From positions 13,020,001 through 13,084,000 of the forward strand of contig CM082581.2 of NCBI GenBank assembly GCA_040954595.2: DNA of 64,000 bases, written 5' to 3'. Shown here piece by piece: positions 48,901 through 61,800 of this stretch. A program made the position numbers and the translations under genes. This DNA is from Balanoglossus misakiensis. Its lineage: Eukaryota > Hemichordata. How positions within the stretch are numbered: position 1 is the stretch's first letter; every line of letters starts with the position of its first letter. A model generated the notes under the pieces. It made no database searches, was not told the DNA's origin, and saw only the letters and a list, made by a program, of their open reading frames with translations.

Positions 48901-51846
48901 GTTTCACAGAAAATGTTGAGAAATCTCACCTTCCGTTTGACATTGAAATTTCTGGCCTTGACTATCCGCGTGATTACTTTGACAGCATCCAGTGATGCCT
49001 CGCCCAGAGGGTCTTCTTTAAACAGCTGTGTGACAGCATTGCAGCACATATCGGAAATCTAGAAAGAGACACATGAGCTTTATTCTCCCTCATCATTACA
49101 CATTGGATCAAACATCCCCGACCCCCAACCCCATTCATCTCAAGGAATATGGTTGGCTTAACATTTGACCTTAGGGAGAAGTTCACAGGCTGACCTACAA
49201 GAACTGTCTTCCCCCAGGACGCATTTTCCCCTCAAGCTATCCCAAAGCAGGATTCTGAAAATCTATCATAATTGGTTCGTGAGGAAAATTTTCCAGGATG
49301 TAGTTGCATTGAAAGCTCTATTCAATGCCACAGACAAAGTCTTTGTCAGCCACATTATAACAGTGATGACCTAACCTTGACACAGTCATACTTCTGTTTG
49401 GAAGTGACATTAGCCTTTTCTCTGACATCCATTGGCTTTGGTGACTTTTCAATGAAATGTACCACTGGGAATAAAATCTGAATTAATCGCTGTGCGAAAG
49501 CAGTGAATGGCATTTCAAGGGAAACTTTTTGTATGGTTTCTTTTGATGTGGCCTTTCCTTTGCACTTAACGAGGAAAATTCACTTTCAGTAACCATACAG
49601 CAATTGACCTTTCTAAGCAGCCATTTACACTGGAATGTACTTTTTATCATTTGAATCAAGAGAACAAAAAGTTCTTGACCTGGTAACCTTTGAAACAACT
49701 GACAGTCAGATATCCATTTCTAAAATCCTTCAGTATCGCTTCAATAACAATTACTAAATACCTGTTTGTCTTTGTCTGTTACCAGTGGCACGATCAGTGA
49801 TATGATGTTACTTCTGTAGTTAAAGTGCGACAGTGAGATCATCAGATTACACATACATCGAGCAGCAACTTCTCTGAGGCTGTGGATGGCTTGTGTCGGC
49901 AGTTGCTCTTTTACTTGGCCATTCTTTTTCACCTTTTCCCTCCTTTTATATCCTAAAAATGAGAAAAAGTGAGTTACAAGTTTGCAAATTACAATGTCAC
50001 AAAACAACATGCAATGATGGCATACCAGTCAGAAAATAACCTACAAATCAAAATCATGATGATACGAAGAACGTAACCATGAAAACGGATGAAGCCTCAG
50101 ACAAATACTGGACATAGAGATCCTGAACGAGTGGACATGTTGCTGTGGCAACAGTTTCTACGGTTACTCCAAAATCCCAGTGCATATGGCTGCATCTGCC
50201 AACTATATTGAACAAAAAGAATACATGTATAAGATCTTAGACTGCGAATGATTTAAATAACAGACTTTTACCTTTAATTGCTCTTTCTAGCTTCTCTAAG
50301 TATAATCTATAATTCTTGATTAGACTTTCTTCAAAGTCTCTCACTTTCTGTACGTCTTTGCTTAGCTGAAAAAAAAGAAGAAACAACTCATAGTAAGTGA
50401 CACAGTCACTGCTGGATGAAAAGATTCAAGTAAAATTTCGTCTGCTTGTCTGTGTGTGTCTCTCTCTACATGCATGCAAGCAGAGTGCATGCGCTCTCAA
50501 ACACAGACAAAGATGCTGAACGGACACACACTGAAATGCCGATACAAACAGAACTTACCATCTGTGTTTTCTCTGATTCACCCATCTCCCTTACTGTATA
50601 ACCAGGTGCAATGTCCTTGAAGATCTCCAACAGTGACACCATCACCAACTTTCTCACCGTAATCAACACATCTGGGTCGTTCTCGTCCAACATCATCCGC
50701 AAACCTTTCAGTTTCTTCACCTGGGAGAACAAACACATCAATTGTTCAAGATCTACATATGTACCATCACCTAAGTTAGTCACACTTGCCATCATGAGAC
50801 CTAGCCAAAGATGAGACAGCCAATCACAAATTTTCATTCGGGTAGCCAAATGCAAAAGATTTAAACTTGCCATTTTGATCACTGGTGGTCAATTATTACT
50901 ACTTATTCATACATAACTTACTGAGTTCTCAGGGTCCTCTACTATTGCACTAGCCAGGCTTGCGATTTGCTGTTTCTTCTCTTGTAGTTTCCATTGTCGC
51001 CTTGCGAACAATTCCACAGTGCTGACAGGGGGCAGAGGCTTTCCCATCTTTTTTTCTGTCTCTGTGAGTCAAGAGGAGAAAATCCAAGAGGTGACAACAG
51101 CAAAGTTGGAGGGTGGTTTGATCAGCCCTTATCTACATCACTGCTTCATGTTCATGCTTAGTGGCTCTACTTACCACTATTAAACATTTACAAAACAAAT
51201 TCAACAATACCTTTTTCTACTGTCTCCATCTCCTCTTTTTCAGTTTCCTCCTCTTTACTTTCTTCTTTTTCAACCCACTGCAATTCTAACCCCTTCTTAT
51301 TCTTGATCGGCAGGAGAGGTTTCATCTTCTTAACAGGTCCCTCTGTAAATCCACTTCTTGGCTTCTGTTCAAAATCTCCTTCCATCTCCTCTTGTTGTAG
51401 CTTTCTCTTCCGAGACCTCTTACTGGACTCACCGGGTTTCTTACTGGGTTCACTTTCACTGCATGGACACACAATAAGATTGCACGACTGATATAAGACT
51501 TAGCATTTCACTGTAGATAAGATCAGCCCATAAAATGTGCTGGTTTTCGATACATTACACAAACACATGCAAGGCCTAAATATTCTGAAAATAATTACAA
51601 ATTTGCACATTTTCACCTTGTTTCCAAGTTTAACAGAAAACTCAAGTTGTCTGGTGTGACACTGTCAAAATACTCCAAATCCTCATCTTCAATAGAGCTC
51701 TCTACATCTTCTTCTCCATCACTGTGCAGAGGCTGATTACTGCTCATATTCTCATCCTGTTTTTCTTCACTTTTGTGCACAGACTGATTATTGCTTTTAT
51801 TCATGCTTGATTGTGCACTTTTCTGGTGTCGCCGCCTCGGTTTCAT
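45935..51846 (-). CDS. NOC3L: Nucleolar complex protein 3 homologue (NOC3-like)
   Basis: Sixteen exons (minus): 51846-51617, 51458-51211, 51061-50922, 50720-50559, 50365-50272, 49952-49762, 49058-48930, 48453-48325, 47968-47888, 47793-47620, 47491-47356, 47235-47054, 46941-46813, 46693-46596, 46424-46334, 46165-45935. Phases are continuous, giving 814 aa (human 800). Family segments: [20 protein letters not shown] with FKDIAPGY (about 220-250, NOC3 N-terminal domain), [15 protein letters not shown], and in the CBF/MAK21 domain [47 protein letters not shown] and [11 protein letters not shown]. The N-terminal third is acidic and Lys-rich. NOC3 pairs with NOC2 in export of pre-60S ribosomes and is also linked to replication licensing. 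The first exon is open up to an acceptor at 51,893, so a few upstream residues may be missing. One intron (48,324-47,969) uses a GC donor. Confidence 0.95.
48157..48229. repeat. (GGGT)n(GGAT)n tetranucleotide repeat, G-quadruplex capable
   Basis: About seven GGGT units followed by GGTT, then six to seven GGAT units on plus. It lies in the NOC3L intron that has the GC donor, so the pre-mRNA carries the C-rich strand and the opposite DNA strand could fold as a quadruplex. Confidence 0.95.
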
Positions 51847-52867
51847 GGCTCTTTGTCGATCAGAAGCACGCCCAGAAAGATCCTTGCTCTTCTCTGAAAC
51901 AAATTTTCAGAAATAAACGGGAGTAAGTGCACTGTATGTGTACACAACTATGATATCATCGCATTGTCATGTTCATGCATTGACACTTTAATTTCCACCA
52001 AAGAACCTATTGTAAGGCTCTGGTTTACTAGTATTATGACTGATGCAACCCGGGATGCTTGCTTCCTGTTAGTTGCATCACTGATAATGTGAAATCGCTT
52101 GACTGTATGACTTCCTGTACTGTCACCGACTAAGTGGTATAAGCTATCACCCCCAGACTATGATGAACTCAGGCAAGGCGACGGATGGATGGGCTCTGTT
52201 CGATCGTTCGTTCAAGCCTGGGTGTTGTATTCGGTGTATGTGTACGCATGGTACATCACACACGTGGTGCCCTGGGCCTGTCTTCGAACTTCCGGTCAGC
52301 AACGTTAGACGCGTCTCTATGGTTGCACAGCTGTTCGTACTCAGCTACAGACATTATTCTCGCCCACAGCCGAAGTAAATGTGTTTCCTACAAATCATTG
52401 CGACTAGAACCGATTCTTATCAGCCATAATATATTTCTTTTACGAATATTTATACCAACCTTGCCTTCACACACTGTGAACAGACGTTGTAACGTTACAT
52501 CTACCTGTGCGGGCGCTCTTTAACAGGGCAAGAGCAATCACACTAAATTTAGGGAAGGTAGCAAGGTGACAAAATAAACACTCTTGTCACTCATGGAGAG
52601 CCCAATTCAACCGTGATATCATGATTTAAAATGTATATTATATTATAAGTGGACGAAAAGAAACAGAGATATAATATTTAGTACTTTTTCTACCCAACAG
52701 TTGACAAGAGCAAAAAACCTTCTAACCTATTAACTAATGGGATCTTCCAAGGACCTCTGACTTTTGTGCGTTTGTTTTCACCTCAGCTTTCATTCTCGCC
52801 ACTTATTGTTTATGATGAGCGAGAGTTCGTTGATCAGTTGATGGGTTGGTCGGCGAATTTTTAAACC
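51847..52867. promoter_or_regulatory. Divergent promoter region, NOC3L / GOST-like gene
   Basis: About 1 kb separates the two start codons. A strong acceptor on minus (TTTGTTTCAG, exon start 51,893) shows that NOC3L has at least one further 5' exon here. I searched 51,900-52,560 on minus for the basic N-terminal segment seen in human NOC3L and did not find it, so that exon is probably untranslated or very short. CG dinucleotides are enriched around 52,170-52,330. No core promoter motif is assigned. Confidence 0.45.
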
Positions 52868-55800
52868 ATGGAAACTCAAACTGCAATATTAAGAATTTTT
52901 CGTATTATATCAGTTTTGGTGTTAGTCGTATCAAGTACGTTTGGTAGAATATATGACAACAGTCTCGCAGTTTTCTACGGGAGTAAAGAACCATCGCTTA
53001 GTCTTCTTGAAGAGCAGTCGTTCGGGTTTTCTGCCGACCTATCGAAAGAGGGCATCGTCGACTTCAGAGTGTCTTGTCCAAAACCGGTAATATTTCCTTC
53101 CTTTCACAATTTCCTAAAATATTTTTTCGTTTTTGTCTTCACCGATTTTAAGCATTTTCGACAGAATGCAATCGGATACCTCGGAAAATTAGGTTAATTA
53201 TAGATCTTTTACAGTAAGCGTCGTTAGTTAGGTAATCGCTGTTTATTCTGCGGTACTGGAATAATTCACATAAACCGTGGTGTACTGCATACATAAGATA
53301 TACGCTAGCTTGGTGAATTTCATAGCAAAATAACACCTTTATCTATCCAATGCATATAGCATGATGAATATTTTCATTATTCGCAATATTTATGCGAAGC
53401 GATCTCTTTCCAAAACGAAAACACCGTGCGCGACAGTGTAAGTAGGTGTGAACATATTGGATTTAAATAACCCATGCCAAACAAAAGAACCAACGTACGT
53501 GGTCTGCTGCCGTTAGAATATCGATCCTATTGTTCACTGAAATGAACACAGAACAGCCGGGTAACACAATTCGATAGAAATTGACAGTTACGTAAAATCA
53601 CTGGCAACTCAGTGATTTTTATTTTAAAAAATGATCAGTTTGAGTAAAATCCATCAAAACCTTGTTTTGCTTTTTAGGTGACGGTACAATTGTCATTGGA
53701 AATAACGCATGTTCAGCACAAAAATCCACTACAGCAAGTATGATAATCACAGAATTGTAATAATGCTTTAAATCAGACAACTGATGGTCAATATTGTACC
53801 TGATTGTTAGATCTGCAAATTAATGATTTGATTGCCCACACGTTGCCATATTCTCACCAGAATTTATGAGGTAGCCACGACAATTATCGATTTTACCTGT
53901 GTCAGTTATGATGACAGCGGCAGTTTGACAGTATCAAGTTACAAGCATATTGACATTGTTTGTGATTAAATGCACACCTACTGGTATGTTGTGTTTGCTT
54001 ATCTTCAAAATATCTGATGCTGGTATGGTTTGATCCTGGGGATGTTGTTTGCTTTGTTCAATGGCTCATGATAATCAATAACTAGCTGTCAGTATAACAA
54101 AGAAAAAACATCAACTCTACAGAGTTTTGAAAATTAAATGCTCATTTACAGAGATAAGATACAGTGCAGTTTATAGCATGGGATAGGACAAGGTGTTGAA
54201 TTCATGGCTATACACTAAAATGTGTATGTGCTTTTTGACGGCTTGACCAGTGCATGGGGTCCTGCTGTGCTGTATGTTGCAATCATTGTCATTGGGTGAC
54301 ACAGTTAATCTCCATGATGTGAGTGTCAAACCAAAGGATAAATGACATGACTTTAATGACTTTAGAAGTCATGTCATTATCCTTTGGCTCGCTGAAGATT
54401 TATGTCTGCTTATTAAGCCACTATTTTTAAAACATTTTTATAAAAATTCTACGGTGATAAGTGTATGGCTCATCACCGTAGAATTTAAAAAAAAAAAAAA
54501 TTGTTAAATTTTTATTTAAAAAAAAACCCTGGTTTAGTCCAGGTCCGGGAATTGAACCCAGGTCCCTACAATTGCAAGTCCAGTACCCTGACCACTAGGC
54601 TACGATGTCTTGTACATGTAATGTTCTTCTAGATCTACATTCAAGATATAGCAATTTCATTCATAAACAGTGGAACATTATAGATTTATACTCAGAGAAT
54701 TTATGATAAACTGACCCTTACAAGTTTGGCAGTCATTCACCAATCTCACACTTGTTAATTGTCTATAATAATTAGGAAGCTATTTTGTGATAACAACCTG
54801 TTGATTCCAGTATGCAAAGATGGGATGCTCTTCAAATTGTTTGAATTTGTTATGTTGATAGGTCAGTGTGTGGAGGCCATGAGAAAAATATGATAATTAA
54901 AAATTATAATGTATATGTAAATTTTAATATCCTGTAAAAAAGAAAAACGTGCATGAAGATGATGGCATTGTGTGGTTTCAATGAGCAGTGATGCATATGT
55001 ACGACTGATAATCCAGAAACTATTATTTCCCCTGTGGCCATGAAAATCTGAATTATATGAAAAAATGAAATCTTAGGCTTTTGGGTATGGTTAATGCCCT
55101 GATGTAGCCAGTATAATCTCGCACAGGACAGGTATAGGATACCATGTCTTATTAGACAGGATTATGCATGTTGTAACCTCTAGATGATAATATCAGTGTG
55201 GGTTACAGATGTGTAAATCCTGTTAAAGTATTTGTAAGATGTTGAAGTGATATCATTGAGAAATAAAGACAATGACAATATCATTAGTATGCTAAGAATG
55301 TATTAGGCCTAGACCATTAATATATTTTTTCTATGGTGATGACATTTCAAAGGTATATTATTGTAATTTGTGACAAAAAGTGTCAGCTAGGAAATTGTGT
55401 ACACTCTGTTGAAATATTTAATGGACAGAAGCTATCCTTCATCCTACCAATTGATAGCTAGTGTGGGGTTTTACCCTTTGGGATTATGATCACGCTGGTG
55501 TAGGAAATTGACAGAATTTCAAGATGGCTGCAGAATTCAGATCCATTACAGTATTACGTTGACTGCTGATGTACTGTAAACGATTCATCAGATAAGTATC
55601 GTAATGTACAATTCAGGCTGTTGACAGCTACAACCTCTACGTGCCTTGTTTTTCAAGCCAAAATCCCAGATAACAAGTTCCATGTACAGTACAGTACAGT
55701 ACAGTACAGTACAGTACAGTACAGTACAGTACAGTACAGTACAGTACAGTACAGTACAGTACAGTACACATTTGTTTTATGACTCTTAGCAATTCTTGTT

Positions 55801-58800
55801 AAACAGACTGCAAATTTGTCATTACAATACTGTATGCACTCATTACATACTGATCATCATACAGTTTGAACGCAGTCTTCGGTTGACCGGAGTAAAAAGG
55901 CCTGTAGTATCAGTCACAACATGTAGCTGTCACCTTACATGTATGTCCCTGTAGCGTTATGTCCCTGGACAGGACCATAACCTTTCGGTGGAAAGGTTCA
56001 ACATGGTCGATGCAAACACTCATTAGTGCTAACATTGTCATCTAGCACTGCCAGTACTTTCTCTACAACCTTCGCCTTTTGTAAAACAAAGACTGTCATA
56101 TTTTTGTGGGATTTTTTTTTTGCATTCATGCTTAGGTGGTGCCCTACACCTAGGAACTTGTCATGGCCATATCCTTCAAAGTAAAGGACAGGGAAAAAGA
56201 GCTTTAAATTTAGCACTGTACAATGCCACCGTAAATGATGGTTTTTTTTCCAGTGGAAGCAAAGATGTATCACTGTATATCACTGTTTATTTCTTATCTG
56301 AATAAAGGATGTGTGTACAAGGACCATTAATTTTGAAGATCTGCATCCCTTCATGGTAATCCAATCACGCGTGTTATCGAATACACCTCTTTTCAAACCA
56401 TTTGTGGCAGACTGTTTAATCGTGAAGATTGATGACGTTTCAAGTTCTCAATTAAAATTCAATTTTCTCAGAAAACAACCGTGGATGTTCATTACCATAT
56501 GCCCAAGTCACAGGAGCACACAGTTATCTGTAAAATTACCCTGTTGACAGCACATTATTAATAATGAACAGTTCAAAGATAATGTGTAGAGTCCAGGGAA
56601 TGGTACAGGTGATTGAAGTCAAGCAAGATATTTTATCTATAAGTGATTGCAATGCAGACATCACTGTGGGATTTCTTTGGACAGGGACATAACGCGGGAA
56701 TCGAGATATTTGTTCCATGTCAATTCTAACGGTTACCCCTAATTGGGAGGACTCTGTGACGTACAGTCTCTTCTTGTTGGACAAAGGCCATTATATGAAT
56801 AAGAAGAAACTGGGACAACACAAAACATTTACTCATGACATATCAGTTGCCAGATTAGTTTCATAATAACTTTGACCCGTATTCAGTGGAATCATTTGAC
56901 ATTAAAACTTCAATTTGATGTTCGGGTGACAGTTTTAGGTCATAAGAAATATGTATGTTTGCGAGTCAGTGACTGTTTCATGTTTCTGGTGTGCAGTTCT
57001 ATAATGCAATGTGAACACTACAAGGTCTCATTAAATGTTGTTTGTGTTGTGACTTCTTTATGTACAACCTTGCTTCTGCATGGGGCAAAAATTGTGAACT
57101 TTTGACATGATTGTAATTTTTTTCAAATACCGGGTATGTCAAGTTATTAATATCATGATGATGGTCAAGGCCGAATTTATGAAATATGCCCTTAAAATTG
57201 AAACTGCCATTGTCACTTATAGCCTGACACACTATTCAGACGTTTATATGATATATAAATGGAGATATGCTCCCTAATAGCCTGATGTCATGGGGAATAT
57301 ATAATTGTGAAGGTCTGTTCTGTTTGTATGAGGGGAGACGAGACAAAATACTGTAGTTCTTGCTAAAATAATTGCTGTGTTTATCTTTTTTGTTCACACA
57401 GGAGCCAGCAATACCTCCATCCATGTGGCTACTTTTCTGTAAAACTAATGAAGCAAGAGAGGTAAGTGTGTTATCAAGTCCACACAGTGAGAGCAAAAAG
57501 AAATCAGAGCTAAATTACTGTAACATTTCCATATGGCTATATTCAACAACAATGATCATAATAAATTTATGTATAGATTTTATAGATCTTTCTGGGCCGT
57601 ATAAATAATAAAACAATATTGATCATATATTGTGTGTAAATTTATTGATTTTGGTGATAGTTCTTTGTTCTCACCTTGGCTTTATTTTTTCCTTCACTGT
57701 TTTGTTCTAAGAATCAATGCCTAATTGATTTATTTTTTTGCAATGTAGAATAGTTTAGGGACTGAGACTCAATTAATATACTAATGGTGAAATCATTGTA
57801 ATTAAGTAGATAATACGTGTATAATTTGCTGGTTTATTTTGAACCACGTATAGTTGACATGGATCTTTGACAAATATTCTGTTTGAATGTCAACTCTATA
57901 AGACTTGCTGATATATACAGAACAAACATAAGAACAGGCAACAGCTTCATTAAACCTTGCTATTACTTGCTGTTACAATTCATGCAAAGCTTTGACGTAT
58001 TAAACTTGAGTCATGAAAAATTCAAGACTTCAGAAAATGGGAATTCAGTGTGTGTACATCAGCTCCATGGGGGCTGTGACAAACAAGAACTTTGTGTGAT
58101 TTTCCAAGTGCCAGAATTAATAGCTTTTCTAACAAGAAAGTGCAGTCAACCTTACAAATGCTGAGATGACGTTGTCAATCCTATTAAAAAGAGATTTCCT
58201 GTGGATCAGAATTGCATCTGCATGACCATCGGATGAGTGGTCGCTATAGGGTATACATACAGTCTCCCCCACGGTTTATTTTATAACACTTCTGTGGAGA
58301 ATGATTGATCAATCATTATACCAGTGAGGCTACATATCTCTATACAGCATAAATATTTCATAAACATTCTGTATTAATTGCCATCCTCACCTTCAACTGC
58401 ATGTGATAATTGAGTGTATCACAATACTATATGCATGCTTTTATTAAAGTGCATTTTTAATTGTTGAATTTAAAGAGATTCGGCAATGGCCCAATGGGTC
58501 TTGTGTTTGGGGGTTTTCCCCTCTGTGATTGCTGCATTACAGTATAAAACTCAAAGGATAGTTGTACCCACTCCCATCTGTGGTATTGCAGCGTATGCTT
58601 TTTAAGTGGGTACATGTGTAAAGCATTCAATTCCTTTGTGGAGGAGAAAATACCAAACACTGGCACTGTGTGATTTCATTTCCAGGAAGTTCGAGTGACG
58701 CACATGTAAATGCCTGACTGACCTCTCTAATACTAATAGAATACTAGTATATAATGTACATGTAATGTTAATACTCTGAAAATGCCAGTGCCACTATCTT

Positions 58801-61800
58801 CTAAACAAGGACCCAGATATCTCATGATCTGTTAATTGTGTCTAATTCCCATGGCATAACAAACTCAGGTCAGGGTCTCAATGTGTTCCGGTCGTTTAGT
58901 GAAAATGTCATTGCCAGAGGTATTATCGTCGAGTTGTTTTCAGACATTAAAGCAAAACTCAGTTATAAAAAGGGCTTTTTATATTATAAAGCACAGACCA
59001 AGAGAAAAATTATTCTCTGTGTCTGATCTGTATTATTCTCTGGCATAATGTCGGATTGATTCTCATTGGCTGTTTAAAATGACACTAACAATATCATCAC
59101 AGCGTCTGATGTAATAAACCCTATAGTTTAAAGTAGCGTGATCAGTATACATGCATGTGCATGTTGCCATAGACCCTGCGGCATGTCTGTGTATTCTTTT
59201 TAACAGTGGATTTAAATATTAAATTGTTTTTGTCAGAATAACATTAAAACCATCTCATTCTTTAACATGAACATTCAAGAAAAAATGTTCGTCATTGATG
59301 TGAAGCTTAAACTTTCACATAAATTATTCTGTCTATGTGAATATATTGGACTGCTACATCAACAGAATAAATGATACCATTTTCAATCTTTTCTTCTCTC
59401 TTTTTTCAACAGTTTTCCAAAATCAGCAGCAATCATTTGAATTTTGAATGTCACCGACTGGAGAAGAAAATTTTCTACAAGAGTGACGACACCTATTGCG
59501 TTCATGTCAAGGCGCAGTACAATGCAACTGCCACCGGTGAACAGTGGCTCTCTCGGAAAGTTCAACAGAGTCAGTTCTTTACATTTTTTGTCCTTCAGTG
59601 CCCTGTGAAACAGCCAATCAATAAAACCAATGGCACAAAACACAAAGACACCTGTAAGGTAAGCTGGATTCCCTGCTGTACTGTAACCTTGTTGGTATCA
59701 TTTCTATAGCTCTGTCAAAAGGACAACCTACCATAACGTACATTGAACTTTTATACCCCAGCTGGGAAAGATGATGCAACTATCGGCCCCTTGGAGTCAA
59801 CCATAGAATTTAGTGATCCCACTGGATTGCCATTTTGTTATGATTTTTTCATGTGCATTGAGCCCTTCATTATGTGCCTGAACTGTTTCATTGAAACTTG
59901 GAACAAGGACCTATTATGAAACACATTGTACATACCTTGCCATTAATTTATGCCTAATCAACAGAAACAAATGTGATATGATTGCATTTCATTTGTTTTC
60001 TCCTGACCTCGTTGTAATTCTCTTGTGGGCTCATTGTGTTGGTTTGATTGGCCAATTAAGTCGTTATCTATCAAAGTAGAACATCTGCTAGGAGAAATCA
60101 ATGATGTACACTTGTTTGTCACCAGGTTTTTCTTTAAAATTTCATGTCCCTTTGTCATATTATATCGTCAGGTAACAGAAGCAATAATTGCAAAGGAAAA
60201 TCTGCGATGGCATTGTCATCAGAATATTGTTGTACAGTGCTGCTGAATACAATCTTTCTTTCTAGGTCATCCTGAGGTCAGAATCATGCGGTTCATTTCA
60301 CAGATACAGATCCCATTAGTCTTGACATAAAAGTTGAACATTCAGTGTCTTCAAGGTGACATAGCCAAATTCAATTACCAGACCATCTGCGCCCTGTTTC
60401 TAGATAAGCTATGACTTTGTAGTGTATTATGTATGTACCAGGGCACTTATCGACTATACTGTATATGTATATTACAGTGGAACGAGATCAGTATATCTAA
60501 TCCAGTTTTAACATACATGATCATGTTAAGCTGCATTATTAGATCCCATTTGCTATATGGCACATGTATATGGAGTTTTTGGATAATTTGGCATGTACTG
60601 TACATGTATGTATGTAGTACAGAACACATACATACATGTACGTACGTCTGTACAAACATGTAGTTTTAATACAATTCATGACATGTCTGCAAACTTATTT
60701 AAAAAGGATTAAGATTTAAAGGTTGTCCAGGGAACTGAAAACGTGTGTGATGATGGATTGACACACCTCAAGGCTAATTGCAGATCTGTATGATTTCATT
60801 CAACAGACAATTGAACACTGTCCAATATCAGATCTTCGGTAATTGACAGGTGCCGCCTCACTCTACCTTGAGAATAATCAATAACCACCCGTTTTGTGGT
60901 TATATGTGCATGCGCATCATGACATTTTTCTTGGTAATTATCAGTAAAAAAAATCACGACACATTGATTTGTTCGGTTTCAGTAATTACGCAGTGTAGTA
61001 CATCAGTTCTCAGCTGCAGTTGGACTTGTTAATGCCAAAGAGCCTTTTAACAATCATGTAGGATGATGTATTTGAGAGGAGAGTAGGAGAATTTCCATTT
61101 TACGGTCTTGATTAGGGCCTGGCTCTGCACTGGTCCCTTTCATTCCAAAGGGCTTCAAGTAGACATGGTTTGTAAAACTGCCATTGAGCCAGACACATGG
61201 GGTATGCTCCATTCAGTCAGCGTCAGTACGCGCAGACTGAAAGGAGTAAATCTCATCAAGTCTTTCATGTCAAACATGCTTATCAATCAATCTGTAAGTG
61301 CAGGAATCAGGGTTTCAGAGCATCAGGAGTGTGTTCCAGTCACATATGTTTCATCCATGCGGCCGTCAGTTAGAGGCCATCTTGGAAGCAGACTGTGGTG
61401 GTTATCTTGATGGTTAATCTGTCATATGGGTGCATTCAATTTTGGGCCCAGGGTCTAATGGAATTTGTATGGTGTCGGCATAGCAACGTATGAACTAAAG
61501 CGAAAAATTCGTGACTTGTTGTCATGGTAATGTATTATACTGAAAGTGACAGATTGCTGTCAGCTTTATGAGATTGTAAAAATGCTGATGCATTTCACAA
61601 TGTACATGTACAGTGTACTCTGTACACGAATTGTGAGATTAGTCAGTACTGCAGTGAGTCTGGCTTGCTTTCTGTTTGACAATATCCATTGGCAATAATG
61701 ATTCACAGCTCACAAAGCTTTGACTTTGATATTGGTTCATTGCAGTGGAGACTGTCGTTGCTGAACCCGGACCAGAGCCACCTCAGCAGTGATGAATCAA

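Larger units (their letters stand above)
53087..57401 (+). other. Intron 1 of the GOST-like gene
   Basis: A 4.3 kb intron with several repeats, listed separately (tRNA-derived unit, hairpin, ACAGT satellite). No additional exon is visible; the flanking exons join in phase without one. Confidence 0.7.

Noticed and set aside
49165-49698. Open frames in a NOC3L intron
   Set aside because: The flanking NOC3L exons (49,762 and 49,058) join in phase without them, and they show no NOC3 similarity.
54538-54612. A functional tRNA gene
   Set aside because: The acceptor and anticodon stems do not pair, so it is better explained as a tRNA-derived SINE.
55684-55769. CRISPR array
   Set aside because: Pentanucleotide units with no spacers in an animal intron: a simple tandem repeat.
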